DNA from: Adiantum capillus-veneris
Lineage: Eukaryota; Streptophyta; Polypodiopsida; Polypodiales; Pteridaceae
Reading direction: 5' to 3'
Length of the DNA: 64,000 nt
Assembly (NCBI GenBank): GCA_014529385.2
Contig: CM043947.1
Coordinates: forward strand, 100,104,036 to 100,168,035
Each line of letters opens with the position of its first letter. Position 1 is the first letter of the stretch. The position numbers and the translations under genes were made by a program. This document shows positions 21,471-33,989 of the stretch, piece by piece. The notes below the pieces were generated by a model. That model did no database searches, had not been told where the DNA came from, and saw only the letters and a program-made list of their open reading frames with translations.

Positions 21471-24470
21471 GAGATAAATGGCCTTGGTCAAAAAATAAGA
21501 AGTATGAGAGAGAGATCGTTGCGATGGATGGTATTATAAACAAGAGGGGTTTGTACTTGCATAGGGGTTAGCATACCATCTTACCTATCAAAGTTGCACA
21601 TAGTCAAGTGACCGTGAATCTACAAGGTTGTATAATCAAGGACAAGTTTTTTTTATAGTGTATGTTAAAGCTTTGAATCAAGATTTTTGTATCTAATATC
21701 AAGTATGAATGGGCAAGACTCTTAGAAATCTTGTTATGGTCTTAAGATCATACTCATTGCCCTACATTATCTAGGTCTAATTGGAGAGAATAATATTTAG
21801 TCTCACTATTTTTGGTTAAACTTTGATCTGCAAAATTGTTGAGCATTGTTGGAAGTATTCATTTAGCTCATTGTAAAGACTATTGGCTTACTATCATATC
21901 CAAGAATATGCACACTCACAGGCACGTTGTCTCTCTCTCTTGCTAGTCTCTCTATGTCTCTTTGTGTGAGATGTCCATCATTGTAGGTTTTCATATGGTG
22001 CTCTTGCATATACACCGCCGTTTTCCACCCCATATATGTCACATATCGAACAAAATAATTGCAGCTCATGTTGATAGCACTCAAGGGCTTGTACTTGACA
22101 AGGGGAGAGGAACCAGAGCCTTTAGTAGTAAGACCCCTCAGTTAGCACCATCCTCTTCTTGAGGGATTCATGAAAGTCCCTACTTCTCACTCTTCTAGGT
22201 GAGGTTGATGTTGGAGTTTGCTAACAATTTGCGAGAACAATTGACATTGGCTTTCAACTTTATGAAGGCCTTCAAAAAGAGGTATAGCATGAGCTTTTCA
22301 ATGTAGCCAGTCATCAGCAAAAAGAAAAGTATGTGCAACGTAGGTGATCAACAACAAAAATACCCAATGCGTACTTGTTTTTTATTATTGGTGCTTGGTT
22401 ATTAGCATCGCATAAAGGATTTACAGATGGTAACGTAAATCATGTTCCGGTTATTTGAGAGCGTCCGATTAGGAATCATCTCCCTTCATCTTTTGCTCTG
22501 AATTAGCATTTCCTTTGCGCTTTTATTTAGCTCCTTAACTTTGCTATGAGACAACCGAAGAGATCTCATACATGCAACCATTGGACTTTTTCTCTGTTAG
22601 ATTTTGCTGAGGGCTTCCTCTGCTTCAACACCTTGAACATCCATTCACGTCGTTGAATATAGGCACTACTGCAACATTGTGGTAGATACATAAAAAAAGA
22701 GCACCTTCACTCCCTCCATGTGTACGATCGCAATGCCAATAGCCATGGGCGTACTAGAAAGGTAAGTAGCAATAGATGCAATTGGATGCTTCCCAAAATT
22801 TCACCTCTTGAGCATCACCACTTGCACCTCTATGGCTGCTCATGCCACTGATAGAAAATGCTGAAGGTCATAGAAAGTACTGGATGCTAGATGCGCAAGG
22901 CCAAAGATGCGCTTAGTTGGTGCGTTTCAAGAAGTGGATGGTAATTAACACATGATAATCAATCCTTTTGAGCAATCGACATAGACCATGCGATTTGGGT
23001 CAAGGACAATGGATTAGATCATGCCAAGTGGCAACATCTACACTCAAGAAACTTAAAAACCAGTGTTTTAACTTCAGTCCTAACCACATTAGGCTTACCT
23101 TACATTGCTCCTACTAGTATGTAAACCCGTCTTCCTGATGGAAGAAGAAACATTAATAGAAGATAATGTATGCAATGTTTGTTAAATAAATAGTTATGCT
23201 GTGCTTTCAAAAGTAGCAAAATTTGATGTACATAAAGCACTACAAAACAAAAGAAATTTGCAACATCTTTCAAGTAGAAGTATCAAGATGAATTGCTCGT
23301 TTATATTCAAGTTCTACATAATGCCATGCCATATAGGGGATCGTTTCCTGAGGCAAATGCTTGCTTTATGCTTCCCATCTCAATTGAGAATTCTTGGAAA
23401 TTCGATCTTCACATTATGTGTAGTTCATCTCCCATTAACATTGATTGAAATCAACATGAAATTCGTAAAATTTCTCTTAATGCTAGTAATATTCAATGTC
23501 TATTCCTCTATATTATTGTTTAATATATTTAATATTTTTAAAAATTTTTTAATGGATATTAAAATAAGTTTTTAGACCTCTTTTAGTTTCTTCTATCTAT
23601 TAATTCCAATATTTCTTCATAGACAACAATTGTTGTGGTTGTGTGTTTTTCTGTCCTAAGCAAAATTTGAGTACTTTAGGACTTAATTATTTGTAGGAAA
23701 CTTTTATCTAGGTTTTTGCAGACAAATTTTTTTGCGCTTTTAGTCATAATTAAGAAAGAGATGTTGCAGATAAAATTGTTTTGAGTAGTTTATCCTAGGC
23801 ATTAGTCACGACCCGTTTCTACATACGGTTTTTGAGGCTAGACAAAGACATGATGAGGCATTGCTTGAAGAATACATTGCAACCACTAATTCCGCCACTT
23901 TTATAAGCTATTCGGAGATCGAAGTAGTAATGGCTAACTACATTTCAATTTAACATCATAGAAAAAATTCCAAGTGACTTTGGCTCTACTACATCGACTC
24001 CCTCGTATATGGTCATAGATTATTCATACAACACATATTATTAGCACTCTTTTTCAAGGAAGTGGGAGTGTAGCGATCTGATTATGGATGTTGGACACAC
24101 ATCTCTGATCGTAGTTTACCACTATGCTCTGTCCAATGGTTCATCTTCGACTCTTCTCACATGCAACCTTCATCAACTGCACCCAAGCCCAACCACCGCA
24201 AGCAACACCTAGATTAGGGATTTTCCAAGTGGTGAGGTAAGTTTAGAAGCCCTTTTGCCAAAAATGCCAAGCTGATAAGACTGGCTATCTTGGGCTGGGG
24301 ATGAAAGAGAGACAACACACATGGGCATGAAGCATGCACACCATCTTGAACTAGCTTTTGACATGGATGCTAGTAGGCAACGTCCACTCTAGCAAGCCTG
24401 GAGGATAGCATTCATAGGTCAAGGGCTCCTCTACCTGCGTGTCAAGAAGGCATCCCTCCAACCCACTAAT
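21471..24470. other. Three kilobases without a recognised gene
   Basis: The stretch is moderately AT-rich. One short open piece on the minus strand (21863-22084) encodes GWKTAVYMQEHHMKTYNDGH and may be a gene fragment of unknown kind. A CACTACTGCAACA motif at 22664 resembles a CACTA left terminus but I found no partner. No promoter, RNA gene or repeat array stood out. Confidence 0.5.
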
Positions 24471-24570
<100 letters not shown>

Positions 24571-25239
24571 TCTCCAATCCGAGATAAACCTATAGCAAAG
24601 TTGGTGTCTGCATGAACTCAAGAGGAGGACCACCTTCTCTTCCTGTATATTGCCTTAATAGTTGGAATCAAAGGCTACATGCATAGCATTAGGAAAAATA
24701 TGAACCCCAAAAGGATCCCTAATTTTAAGGGATTAAGGCTGAAAATGTATGTGATTTAGGAGACAAGTCCGTTGAATGAGGGTATTCTCATAGGCTTTTT
24801 TTTAGGTTGTCATATGCTGTTTTGTAGGTTGAAAAAGGCTAGTGAGGGAGGATAGGTACATTCTCTCTATACCCAAAAGAGTGGTTGTCCTTATGAAAAT
24901 AACTACCCCCCCCTTTCTTGTGCCACATCATCAAGGGCATCCATAGCCTCAGCCCAGAAAAGCACTTTTTCCAAATTTAAAAAAAAAAACCTCACTTTTA
25001 CTCAAAAATTCTCCCCAAACTATATGTTTATCCAAAAATCAAATTTCTCTCTCAAAATCTCACTCCTAGACCTGCAAAATATCAAATCTCACACCTTATT
25101 TATTTCCCTCCAAAATCACTCCCCTCTCTCTGTCTCTCTTTCTCTTCTCTACTTTTCAGCACACATTCTTCCTCCTTCCCTCTCTCTTCTCTCTCCTACT
25201 TTTTAGCACACACTCTTCCTCCTTCCCTCTCCTTGTTGC

Positions 25240-25400
25240 AGGTCCACTCCATAGCTTTGCTGTGCAGCTCTCCACTCCATAGCCCTCCTCTCTACTTCGT
25301 AGCTCTCCTGTAGCTCTCCACTCCATAGCTCTCCTCTCCACTCTGTAGCTCTCCTGAAGCTCTCCATCCCATAGCTCACCTCTCCACTCCGTGGCTCTGC
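25240..25400. repeat. CTCCACTCCATAGCTCTCCT minisatellite
   Basis: Units such as CTCCACTCCATAGCTCTCCT and GTAGCTCTCCTGTAGCTC repeat irregularly just upstream of the transposase-like gene, in its presumed leader. Confidence 0.7.
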
Positions 25401-25445
25401 TACAACTTTTTACTCTTGCTTGAGTCCAGCTTTATTTCCCTTTCC

Positions 25446-28111
25446 ATGGATCTAGGCGACATTACAAACCTCCCATCCACAGCAAGATTGTCAAGTTTGA
25501 AAATGGTTTCTCTACATGTTCGGTTGCCAAAGGACTTCGCACCCTCAAAGTGTCATTTCTTGCAAACTGCGCAGCAATGCCGTGGTGCAGGTCACACCAA
25601 TGTGGACCTTTGGGTGCATGGTTGCCTCTACCCTAATTATCAAGCCATCAATGTGTATCCAACATTCAATAGCCTTACTTCATTCTTACAATATGTAGGT
25701 AGAGGGGAGAAAGATCTTCCTAGATACTGCAAGCGATTGTCGACTACTGGAGCTGATAGCACACAATGGTCTTTGCATCAATGTCAACTTCTTTCCCATA
25801 CCACTATGGATTGCATGATAGGATTGTTCATGCAGAGGAGAAAGTGGAAACTCTTAAGCTACAGGTGGAAGAGAAGGATGCTAAAATTGCAAAGCTTGAA
25901 GATAAGATCCTGCATCTTAAAAAGACGCCCTTAGGTGCAAGGGAACCTAAGAGGAGCTTCAATGCCATAGAGACTTTAGCCCCCGAAGGTGGTGCTAGAA
26001 AAAGAAGGGTTACAACTACAAGGTATATTTTGCTATGCTACAATCTATGCTTCTATGGTAACGTTTTTGTCCATTCTTGTAGAAATTTTGTGGTAATGTT
26101 TTTGTTCATTCTTGTAGGAGTTTTGTAAAAGAGTTGTGTGGTGGCCACAGCCAAGATGATCACATCCATTTGTTAAGTTTGTGCCTCAAGAAATCGAATT
26201 TTGTAGCCCTTTTACGAGCACCAAATGCGAAACATTTAAACAATGCTATCACAAAGGATGTGATGCAAAAGTTTTCAAATCTTGTGAGCGATGTTGATCT
26301 ACAGAAGGCTTGTGATGAAGTTGGAATTAGTACTAAGGGATACATTGCCTTATATGGTCTCCTTAAGGATGCTTTAAGGGAAAGAAGAATCAGTGAGAAT
26401 GTTTTTTCTATACCACCTAAGGTGAATCTGGATAAGAAGGCCTCGAACGAAGATGTGTACTTTTGAATAGGAGGCTATTTGCACATAGAAGAGATAATGC
26501 CTTCATCCATCTTTACCAAGTGGTCAAAATGAGTTAAGAAACGTGCCAATGCAAGCGTAAGTGCAGGCAGGGTGGAAAAGGGATTTCCTTACTCAATGTC
26601 AAATAATATTTTTGTTGATTTGAGAAGGCTTCAAATGATACATTTTTATGGTGAACCACCTAATGGTGAGGCTAATGCAGTCTTTTTGTTTCAAATTATG
26701 GTTCTCCTTATGTTATTTTGGAAATTTTGCAGTACTAGGTTCAAAGTTGGTGTTTGTGCTCAAGCTAGACGAGTGTCAGATTGTGAACAAATGAAGACTA
26801 GAAAGGATGAGTATTACTCTCATGAATGATACATTATTTCGTGCAAAACATATAGCTATGAACAAGGATTGTGCACCATCTTTAGTGTGCAGTCGAAGAA
26901 AGAAATTTGGTGGCTTGGTGCTATTGAGGTTCCCAAGGAGACCCATGGAGTGCTTGCTTGGATTTTTGAACGCATTCCGTGGATAACAGATGTCATTAAG
27001 GCACAGCTAGCTGGGAAAAGACTCCAAGTAGATGGCATAGGGGAGTTTAAAGTTGACAGGCACTTAGGTGGCGATTTGAAAACAAACAAGTGAATTCTAG
27101 GATGCAAACAAGGGGCAGGAGCTCTGTATCCTTGTCCATTCTGCATTAAGGGCTATAAGGGGAATGCACAAAAAATTGCAATAGTCGACGAAACATAGGA
27201 AGATGAAAATGCACAAAAATTACATGTGTGGGAGCATTCGGTGCTACGATGTCCTATGCTGGAGGAGCCCAATCGTGCTACAAAAGACAGTGAATGGAAC
27301 CCTATAATTAACTTCCCTCTAAAAAATGTGCATTTTTGCACACTTCATGCTTTTATGTGCATCTTTGATCTTTTATTAAAGCTTCATATTGATTATGCCT
27401 TTACAATGAAGCCTACGGAGAGGTCGCTTGACACTATCTCAAAAGTGGAAGGGATCTGAAATTCAATAGGTTGCCATGGGACCAACACCTCGATTGTTGC
27501 GCAGAAGAACAATGCAAGCGGTTAGGAAGTGACCCAACTAGTGTCCATGAGTAGACTAAGTGCAAGGCACTTTGTGAAGAGGGTTTGGTCCAAGGAAAGT
27601 AGTGCTATGGTCGGAACATCAACTTGTGAAGGTGGATGGGACTTATGGAAGAATCTTTGCAAGTATACAACAGACAATGATAGCAATGCAAGTCTTGTTC
27701 TTAGCCGACAACATGTTTGGGTGGAATTCAATAAGATGATGAAGATACTATGACTTGCAAGCACAACCAGTGAGCAACAACAAGAATTCCAAAATTTGGT
27801 GGTGGAGTTCACAAAGGCACTTGTCACTGCATGGGGTGAATAAGAAATGACACTCTATATGGTGAGTGCTTGCTATTCTGACTTGGTCTGTACTATGCTT
27901 TAGTTTTGATCATCAATGTGTTGTGTACTTTATGAACTTGTATGGTTCATTGGATCTTTGGAGCACACAAGGTATGGAGAAGTTACACTATCATGCCACG
28001 GGTGTCTATCAAGAATACAAGACATGGAGGGGGTTTAGTGCGCTCATGCTATCTTCAGAAAATGTTCAACTGGTTTTACCGCACCACCTTTGGATGAAAA
28101 GTGTTGATTGA
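25446..28111 (+). pseudogene. Transposase-like gene of the 9.3-kb element
   Basis: The start is taken as ATG 25446 (MDLGDITNLPSTARLSSLK). After a frame change near 25760, a coiled coil follows (HAEEKVETLKLQVEEKDAKI, about 25820-25930). A 95-bp intron (26023-26117, GTATAT...CTTGTAG) splices in frame. Downstream are LRAPNAKHLNNAITKDVMQK (26209), HLGGDLKTNK (27064), GAGALYPCPFCIKGYKG (27118), HVWEHSVLRCPML (27223), CTLHAFMCIFDLLLKLH (27336) and QGMEKLHYHATGVYQEY (27970). A D in GGDLK, a cysteine pair and an E in QGMEK would suit an RNase-H-fold transposase; that reading is inference. In-frame stops at several sites (TGA, TAG, TAA) can each be one C-to-T change. Confidence 0.5.
26023..26117 (+). 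other. Intron in the transposase-like gene
   Basis: The exon ends ACAAG, the intron runs GTATATTTTG to TTCATTCTTGTAG, and splicing continues the open frame into SFVKELCGGH. The 3' part, with its acceptor, is tandemly duplicated as two 35-bp units (26057-26091 and 26092-26126). Confidence 0.7.
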
Positions 28112-28647
28112 ACGTGCAAGATCATCGGGCTTGGCGAAAGAAGCCCATTGACTGGCCCATGTTCATTCGTTAGAGCGCTGGAGATTCTCACAAGGTCCAG
28201 CATTGCATGCACTGTGGCGAGAATCAAGGACTAGGGTGGGAAAAGTTTGGGCTAGGAGGTAGTAGATGTATTTAGAATCTCATGATAATGGAAAATCCAT
28301 TGCACTTGGATGCACATGTTATCCCCATAATCTGAGCATTACATCATATTTTCTTGTGCCACAACCCTCTCTTTTTTTGGATCGAGTGTTTTCATTGTTT
28401 GATTGTTTACGCAATTTTACAAGTAGACATTTCGCTCTGTGTGTTTGAATAGTTCTCTAATTTCATGTGGTTTCAAAATTCAAAAGATTATTTTTTGTGC
28501 TTTTAGCAGCTCTTTTCCACCATGTTAACCCACCCTTATATGACCACCCTATCTAAAGAGGAAACCCCCCCCCTTCACAAACACATAACACTCGTTCCCT
28601 CACCGAACGCCACAAGCTCTAAGAAGCCCCCCAAACGCACTTTCTAG

Positions 28648-29381
28648 ATGGCAAGGACCAAACAGATTGCAAAGAAGAATCCAAAGACCAATGAGGCGCG
28701 CAGAAGGCAGGAGATGCCTACAAATTGGCAACCAGAAGAGCTACCTGATCTGGAATGCACAGAGATGGACACGTTTAATGAGCGTTTGCCGTGGGAACGG
28801 GAGGACATCCTAGTGAATCATAGGGTGGGTGGAAAGATGTTCCCAGGATGGATGGGAGTGATGCCATCTTGCCCAGGGTACCAAATTGTGGCCGACAAGT
28901 CACTGCCGAGGGGAATGGGTGCTATGCCTTCTGATCAACCCAACAATGATGAGCAAAGCAGTGATGATGAAGATTATGATCCGGATGAAGATGCCTCCCA
29001 GCCACCTCCCAAGCACCATCAAAAGTAAAAATTCTACAGGAAGTCGCAGAGAGCATGGCCACAAGGAGATCAGAGGTCCCCATAACGTCGACCTCAAAGA
29101 GCACTAGGGTTTTGTCGAGCGTTTGCTGAAATTCGGCATTACCAGAAGATAGTGGACCTTCTTATGAGGAAGCACCATTCACATGAACATGCTAGGAAGT
29201 GCTACAAAGCTACAACATAGAGCTTTGGATGTCTCCAATATCCCTCGAATCAATTCAGAAGGCTGCAGAGGCTTATTTGGTTAGTCTCCTTGAGGACACG
29301 TTCGTATGTGCCTTCCATGCCAAGCGTATAACAATCATGGCCAAGGACATGCAACTTGCATGTCGCCTATGGCATGATTGA
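28648..29381 (+). pseudogene. Histone-H3-like gene with a long N-terminal insert
   Basis: The start codon at 28648 gives MARTKQIAKKNPKTNEARRR, against MARTKQTARKS in histone H3. A 100-residue segment unlike H3 follows, with two related pieces (PGWMGVMPS, PRGMGAMPS) and an acidic run DEQSSDDEDYDPDED. In the same frame, from 29128, comes EIRHYQKIVDLLMRK (H3 EIRKYQKSTELLIRK). After one frameshift, [20 protein letters not shown] and [16 protein letters not shown] match the H3 alpha-2/alpha-3 region, ending at TGA 29379-29381. The E-to-AAE distance is 134 bp, one base short of the 45 codons of canonical H3. Two TAA and one TAG interrupt the frame. It lies inside the 9.3-kb element. An intron covering part of the insert cannot be excluded. 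Confidence 0.75.
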
Positions 29382-30055
29382 TACCCTCTGACGTCAAAAT
29401 CTCTTTTTGTAACTAACTATTGTATTAGAATCAAGTTTTCTTTGGAACCCTTGAAGTGTGTTCAAGTTTTCTTGTGAACTCAATCACTTTGCAACAAATA
29501 CAATCACGTCTCTTTTTGTCACTCTATGTAAACTTAATGTCTACATCTAATGTCTATATTGGTCTACATTTATTTTGTTAAATGGTTGAAGGTGAGATGA
29601 TAATCAACTGTACAAAAGGTTCTCCAGATGGCAGGCATAGCTTAGATGATGGCAACTAAAGCTAAATAAAGACTGGCTTGAAATTGTCATTTGCTCTGCA
29701 TTTGTTAGAATATGGCAATATTAGCCAAATAGGTTGTGTCCACAAGGCAGCGAGATTTGGCCACACAGCAGGCTTGCAAACGACACTTTCTTGCTACCTT
29801 GTGGACACATTCAGATTGGCCTAAATTGTCACATAGATGGCACCTCTAGCACAAAAATATAATTTATATACCATTTTTTGGACAAATTTTCTTCAATGTA
29901 CAAAATCAACATTCAAATAGTTAATACATATTACAAATGGGTAGAATTTTCACAGTTTTCCTTGTCACTAGACATGATCAAATCAATAAATTGAACTTTG
30001 CAAAAGATCATGGACAAGAGAGATAATTTTCATTTAAAAAGCTTGTACATCTAGC
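29382..30055. other. Intergenic region between converging genes
   Basis: The stretch is AT-rich and separates the plus-strand H3-like gene from the end of the minus-strand gene. No gene is seen. It probably holds both 3' untranslated regions. Confidence 0.5.
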
Positions 30056-31650
30056 TTAGCTATCTTTTGATAGGAGGCGCTTTGAGATCTCTCTACGACG
30101 TTCTATAGCATTGGGTAGAATGGATGTAAGCACAGAAGCAACTATAGCTTGGGCACTGTCAACCCCTAGGGCTTGACAAAGTGCTATGCGTGTCATGACC
30201 TTGCCACAAAAGCCAATGCCAAAACTGGCAATTGCAAGGGATTTTTTACCAGAATAATTACATGGACTGTTTGAGGGATGGTGGCTAAGCATAGGAATTT
30301 ACTTGCGTCCTTAAGCACCCTCAAAACAAAATGGCCATTGGAGGAGAAATCCTTGTGTATGACGCACATATCGTGCATTGGTAGTTTGTCGATGTAGTGT
30401 GCAAGGGCTGCCTGAGGCCCAAACACTGTGCACTCTCCCCCCTTTCTGCTAGCCCACGAGTCCATGTCCAAAACATCCTGCAAAAATGTATTAACCAAAA
30501 GCAAAGAAGAAAGGTTGAATTATCAACGTACAAGATGCTTAGTATTACCTCTTGTTGCTTATCCTCATCATCCATAGTTGGTGTGGCTTCAAGGTTGATA
30601 GAGGATTTGCTCTCATCAACCTTGCGGGGGACTCCGTGAACCAGGCGAGTCAAGGCAAATAGGAGTTTGGTTGGCAACAACCCTGGATTGTGTTGCAACA
30701 AACTCCTTGTCCTTGACTTCACTCTGCTATGCAACGAGAATATTTGTTGTCACTAGTGCAATTGTGTCAGCAACAACAGAGTCCCCCAATGGAAGCAACT
30801 TGTCATCTGTAGCTTCTGGTGTAGGATCAAGGGGAAACTCCATCTTGGTGCATATGAGGCTAAGACACTCATCTAGTTGGACACCAAAAGCCTTTTCCAG
30901 ATCATGTAAGAATAAATACTCTTCATCTTCTATAATTATGCTGCTAAGACGACTAATCTCTACTTTGGGAATTGCAGCAGGGTCACAACTCTCAGGGTCA
31001 GGCACCTCGGAGGTGCCAACAATTTGTTCTCTCACTGTAATTGCCCCTTCCAAGCCGCGGGGATATTTAGCAACTTGCAATCTTCGCTCACTCTGGACAT
31101 CTATAGAGGTGGGCTTGGGATCTTTATGATCCAGCAGCACCCCACCCCCATTGCCAGATGCCGGATCTACATCTCCTCTAAAGAGGGCTCCTCATTGACA
31201 AGGAAGAAGAGAGTGGCAATGTTGGATAAGAAAGATTTCCCAATTTTGTGCTTCTTGAAGGAGTCTGCAACTTCCTTTGTCACTTGGCGAAAGTGGCACG
31301 CTTCTTTTGCAATCACCTCAAAGCGGGATAGTCTCTTTGAAAATGTAGTGTTGCCCTTGTGGATGTAGCGAAGCAGATTACATGGCAACCACAACATGGC
31401 GTTGTCTTCAAAGTTCACAGCATACTTGAGTATATACACATGCATATACTCTATGATCTCGTGAAAAGTGTCATTATGGAGTTGCACGGTTTTTTGTAAA
31501 TCTCTTGTGCGGGTGAAGAAGCCGTGAAGATCATTGCATCCAACATATTCGATGTCCTCTAGGAAAAGAAGAAACCGCAAAAGGGGGGTGTGTGGTTCTT
31601 CCGACACTAGTGCTGCGTGGGAGGAGGATGCACTAGCATGTGCTTCCATG
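30056..31650 (-). pseudogene. Unrecognised gene C of the 9.3-kb element
   Basis: The start is ATG 31648-31650 (MEAHASASSSHAAL), directly downstream, on this strand, of a (GA)n tract in the leader. The first 160 residues are continuous (FLEDIEYVGCNDLHGFFTRT, then FEVIAKEACHFRQVTKEVAD) to about 31170, where the frame shifts to GDVDPASGNGGGVLLDHKD. An acidic region ends MDDEDKQQE; a 71-bp intron (30478-30548, GTAATACT...TTTTTGCAG) joins it in frame to DVLDMDSWASRKGGECTVFG. A second frame change leads to LCQALGVDSAQAIVASVL and a stop at 30056. One in-frame TAG (about 30732) fits CAG to TAG. I do not recognise a domain; its place suggests an accessory or nuclease subunit of the element. Confidence 0.45.
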
Positions 31651-31654
31651 GCGA

Positions 31655-31657
<3 letters not shown>

Positions 31658-31710
<53 letters not shown>
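31658..31710. repeat. (CT)n microsatellite upstream of gene C
   Basis: About 26 CT units, ending a few bases before the start codon of gene C on its own strand, where it reads as GA repeats in the leader. Confidence 0.95.
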
Positions 31711-31713
<3 letters not shown>

Positions 31714-32005
31714 CATCGACAAAAAAATAAGAAGCTCCCTCTCCTTTATATACCCCCCCCCCCCTCCCTCGGCGGCCCGCTGCAAAAAAAGATACCATCC
31801 CAAAGCTCTTTGATATACATACAAACACACATGGGGACACACACAAACACCCAAACAAAATATGAAAAACTTAATCAATGAAGGTGATACTATAACGACA
31901 AAAAAGTTTTGAATTTTTGTTAAACAAAATGCTTTACAATGTGGCATTAGAGCCGATTACATTGATCTATCAGATCAACTTAAAAATAGTACGCTGCTAA
32001 CCCTC

Positions 32006-33110
32006 TACTCCTCTTGCACTTTCATGGCTACCTCCATCCGCCTACCAATCTGAAACAAAAAAAAATGATTTTAATAAAACTAACAATTGGCACATGTAGA
32101 CAACATAAAAATTGAACCGACCTTTTGCCAATTGAGACAAAAGTAAGCATCTTTGATATCTTTGTAGCCCAAGATAATCAAGTGTTCTCATATGTTGGTG
32201 AGTGTCTTGTGTTCACTAACTTGCACAATCTCAGAAACACCATTTGACAAAGTAACGGGCATGTCAAATGTCACAAAATTAGCAACACTAGATTGTAAGG
32301 GTATCCACTTTCCACTCTTACACATCCAACGTTCATAGTGGAAACGTAGGTACAAAGTAGTGCACACTTTCAAATATCGTATCCCTATACCTGAAGCCCC
32401 CACCTTACACTTGTATTTATCTCCTTGGTGCACTCCCTCAACCATTCCCCAATTATCTCCAAATACCAATTTTAGTGCTTCATACATGACCTTCTTGCTA
32501 CAAAACATAGTAGGTGTGACACTGAATGGCAATGTCTTGAAAAAGTGTACAAAAACATGCATGTGACAACACCAATTGAGCCCTACTAATCTGGAAGCCT
32601 TTCCAAATTATAATGAGGAGAAAATATTGGAAAAAGAATCTTCTCCTTCACTGAGAAGAGTGACCACGCATCAGGTTGTGGCCATTCGAGGCTCAATAAT
32701 AAAGGTTTGTCAATAGCAATGATCTTACCATATCCATCCTTCGAGACCAACACTACATATGTGTGTGAGTAGAAGAAGATTCTACGTTGTGAAGGTGGTG
32801 AGTTGGGAAGCATCATAACACCAATGTTGGCATGAAGAGCGTTGAAGGTTCCTGTGAGACTCTTGATTGGTAGTTCCTCAACAAGTCGGATGGGAATATA
32901 TCTATGACAACACCAAAAACTATCAAGTCAAAAACAAATAACAAGCGTTTAAAATTCGCAACCAACAATGTTTTACGCCTTACAATGTATTGGGAAATCT
33001 CTTGAGCTTCCATTCCTCAAGCGCATGGATTGCCAAGAGTACACGTGCTGAACAATGGCCACTGTGCCATTGAATCGAACAATGGCCACTGTGCCATTGA
33101 ATCTATGGTT
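32006..33110 (-). pseudogene. Unrecognised gene D of the 9.3-kb element
   Basis: The 5' part on the minus strand includes two copies of the peptide IQWHSGHCS followed by ARVLLAIHALEEWKLKRFPN. An 82-bp intron (32902-32983, GTAAGG...GTCATAG) splices in frame to YIPIRLVEELPIKSL. The frame goes on to VVLVSKDGYGKIIAIDKPLL and stops near 32586. A further open part (32188-32562) encodes FGDNWGMVEGVHQGDKYKCK and HYERWMCKSGKWIPL. After an in-frame TGA and a 71-bp intron (32051-32121) the last exon ends MEVAMKVQEE and TAG at 32006-32008. Three consistent introns show a real former gene. No family is recognised. Confidence 0.45.
33050..33103. repeat. 27-bp tandem duplication in gene D
   Basis: GAACAATGGCCACTGTGCCA plus TTGAATC occurs twice in perfect tandem, which doubles a nine-residue peptide on the minus strand without shifting frame. 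Confidence 0.9.
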
Positions 33111-33989
33111 CTTGAAACCAAGAAGTCTCCCCTTCTAATGTTCATCAAGGTTGCCACAGTTTTGAACTCGATGAGGCCCAATAGCTACATGTTGCATGAA
33201 GATCCAAGATCCTTTAGAAAACACTTGCGGCATGCATTCCCCATCAAATCCCCGTGGTTATGCAAGAAGACTGCCTCTATCTCATCCTTTGGCTTCCTTG
33301 AAGTGGAGACGGTTGACATGGTAGCACCAATAGAAGAAGAGTTGTGGTGTTAGGAGAGAGAGGACTATTGCTTCAAGAATAAAGTGAGGAGGAATGGTTG
33401 AATGGGAAACAAGGGGAAAAAAAGTAGTTCAAATGGATGGTGTGGATGAAAGTAGGAGACAAGTGGCTATGGAAAGATTCCATTTGTGATGCAGCTATGG
33501 AAAGCTTGGAGGAAGAGGGAGAAGTGGATCAATGGGGAGCAAAGGGAGAAGAAGTAGTTCAAAGGGATGGTGGGGATGAAAGGGGGAGACAAGTGGTGCA
33601 GCTATCAAAAGCTCGGAGGTAGAAGGGGAGAGAGAAGAGAGAAGAGGTAGAATAGAGGGTACTGCTGAGAAATACAGTTTTTGGTCAAAGAAAATAGTTT
33701 TTTAACCATGTATTTGGTTAGGAGAGCTTTTGGAGAGTGAAAAGTGATATTTAGATATTTTCAATGTTTTTGAAATTTTAGGGTTACTTTATGGGCACCC
33801 ATGAAAATGGAGGGAAAGCCCCCCCCGCCCCCCCCGTTTCCCCCTTCTCTCTCTGTCTAGGGGACAAAGCTATAATGTAAGGAACAAATAGGCCCCCATG
33901 TCCCCTACTACCCTACCTTTTGAGAGGGTATAGCTGTGGCCACCACCCTCTTCCTATTGGTACATGCTTAATCACCCCTTAAGCTAAAG
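33111..33989. other. Right subterminal region of the 9.3-kb element
   Basis: No further gene is clear. Purine-rich segments (33340-33650) contain AGAAGTAGTTCAAA-GGATGGTG twice, near 33421 and 33549. A CCCCCCCCGCCCCCCCC tract lies near 33821. From about 33690 inward similarity to the left end begins. Confidence 0.5.

Noticed and set aside
22664-22680. CACTACTGCAACA as a second CACTA element
   Set aside because: No matching inverted terminus or subterminal repeats were found downstream.
28648-29381. Centromeric histone CENH3
   Set aside because: The N-terminal tail is long as in CENH3, but the spacing from EIRHYQK to AAEAYLV is that of canonical H3, without the CENH3 loop extension. I keep only H3-like.
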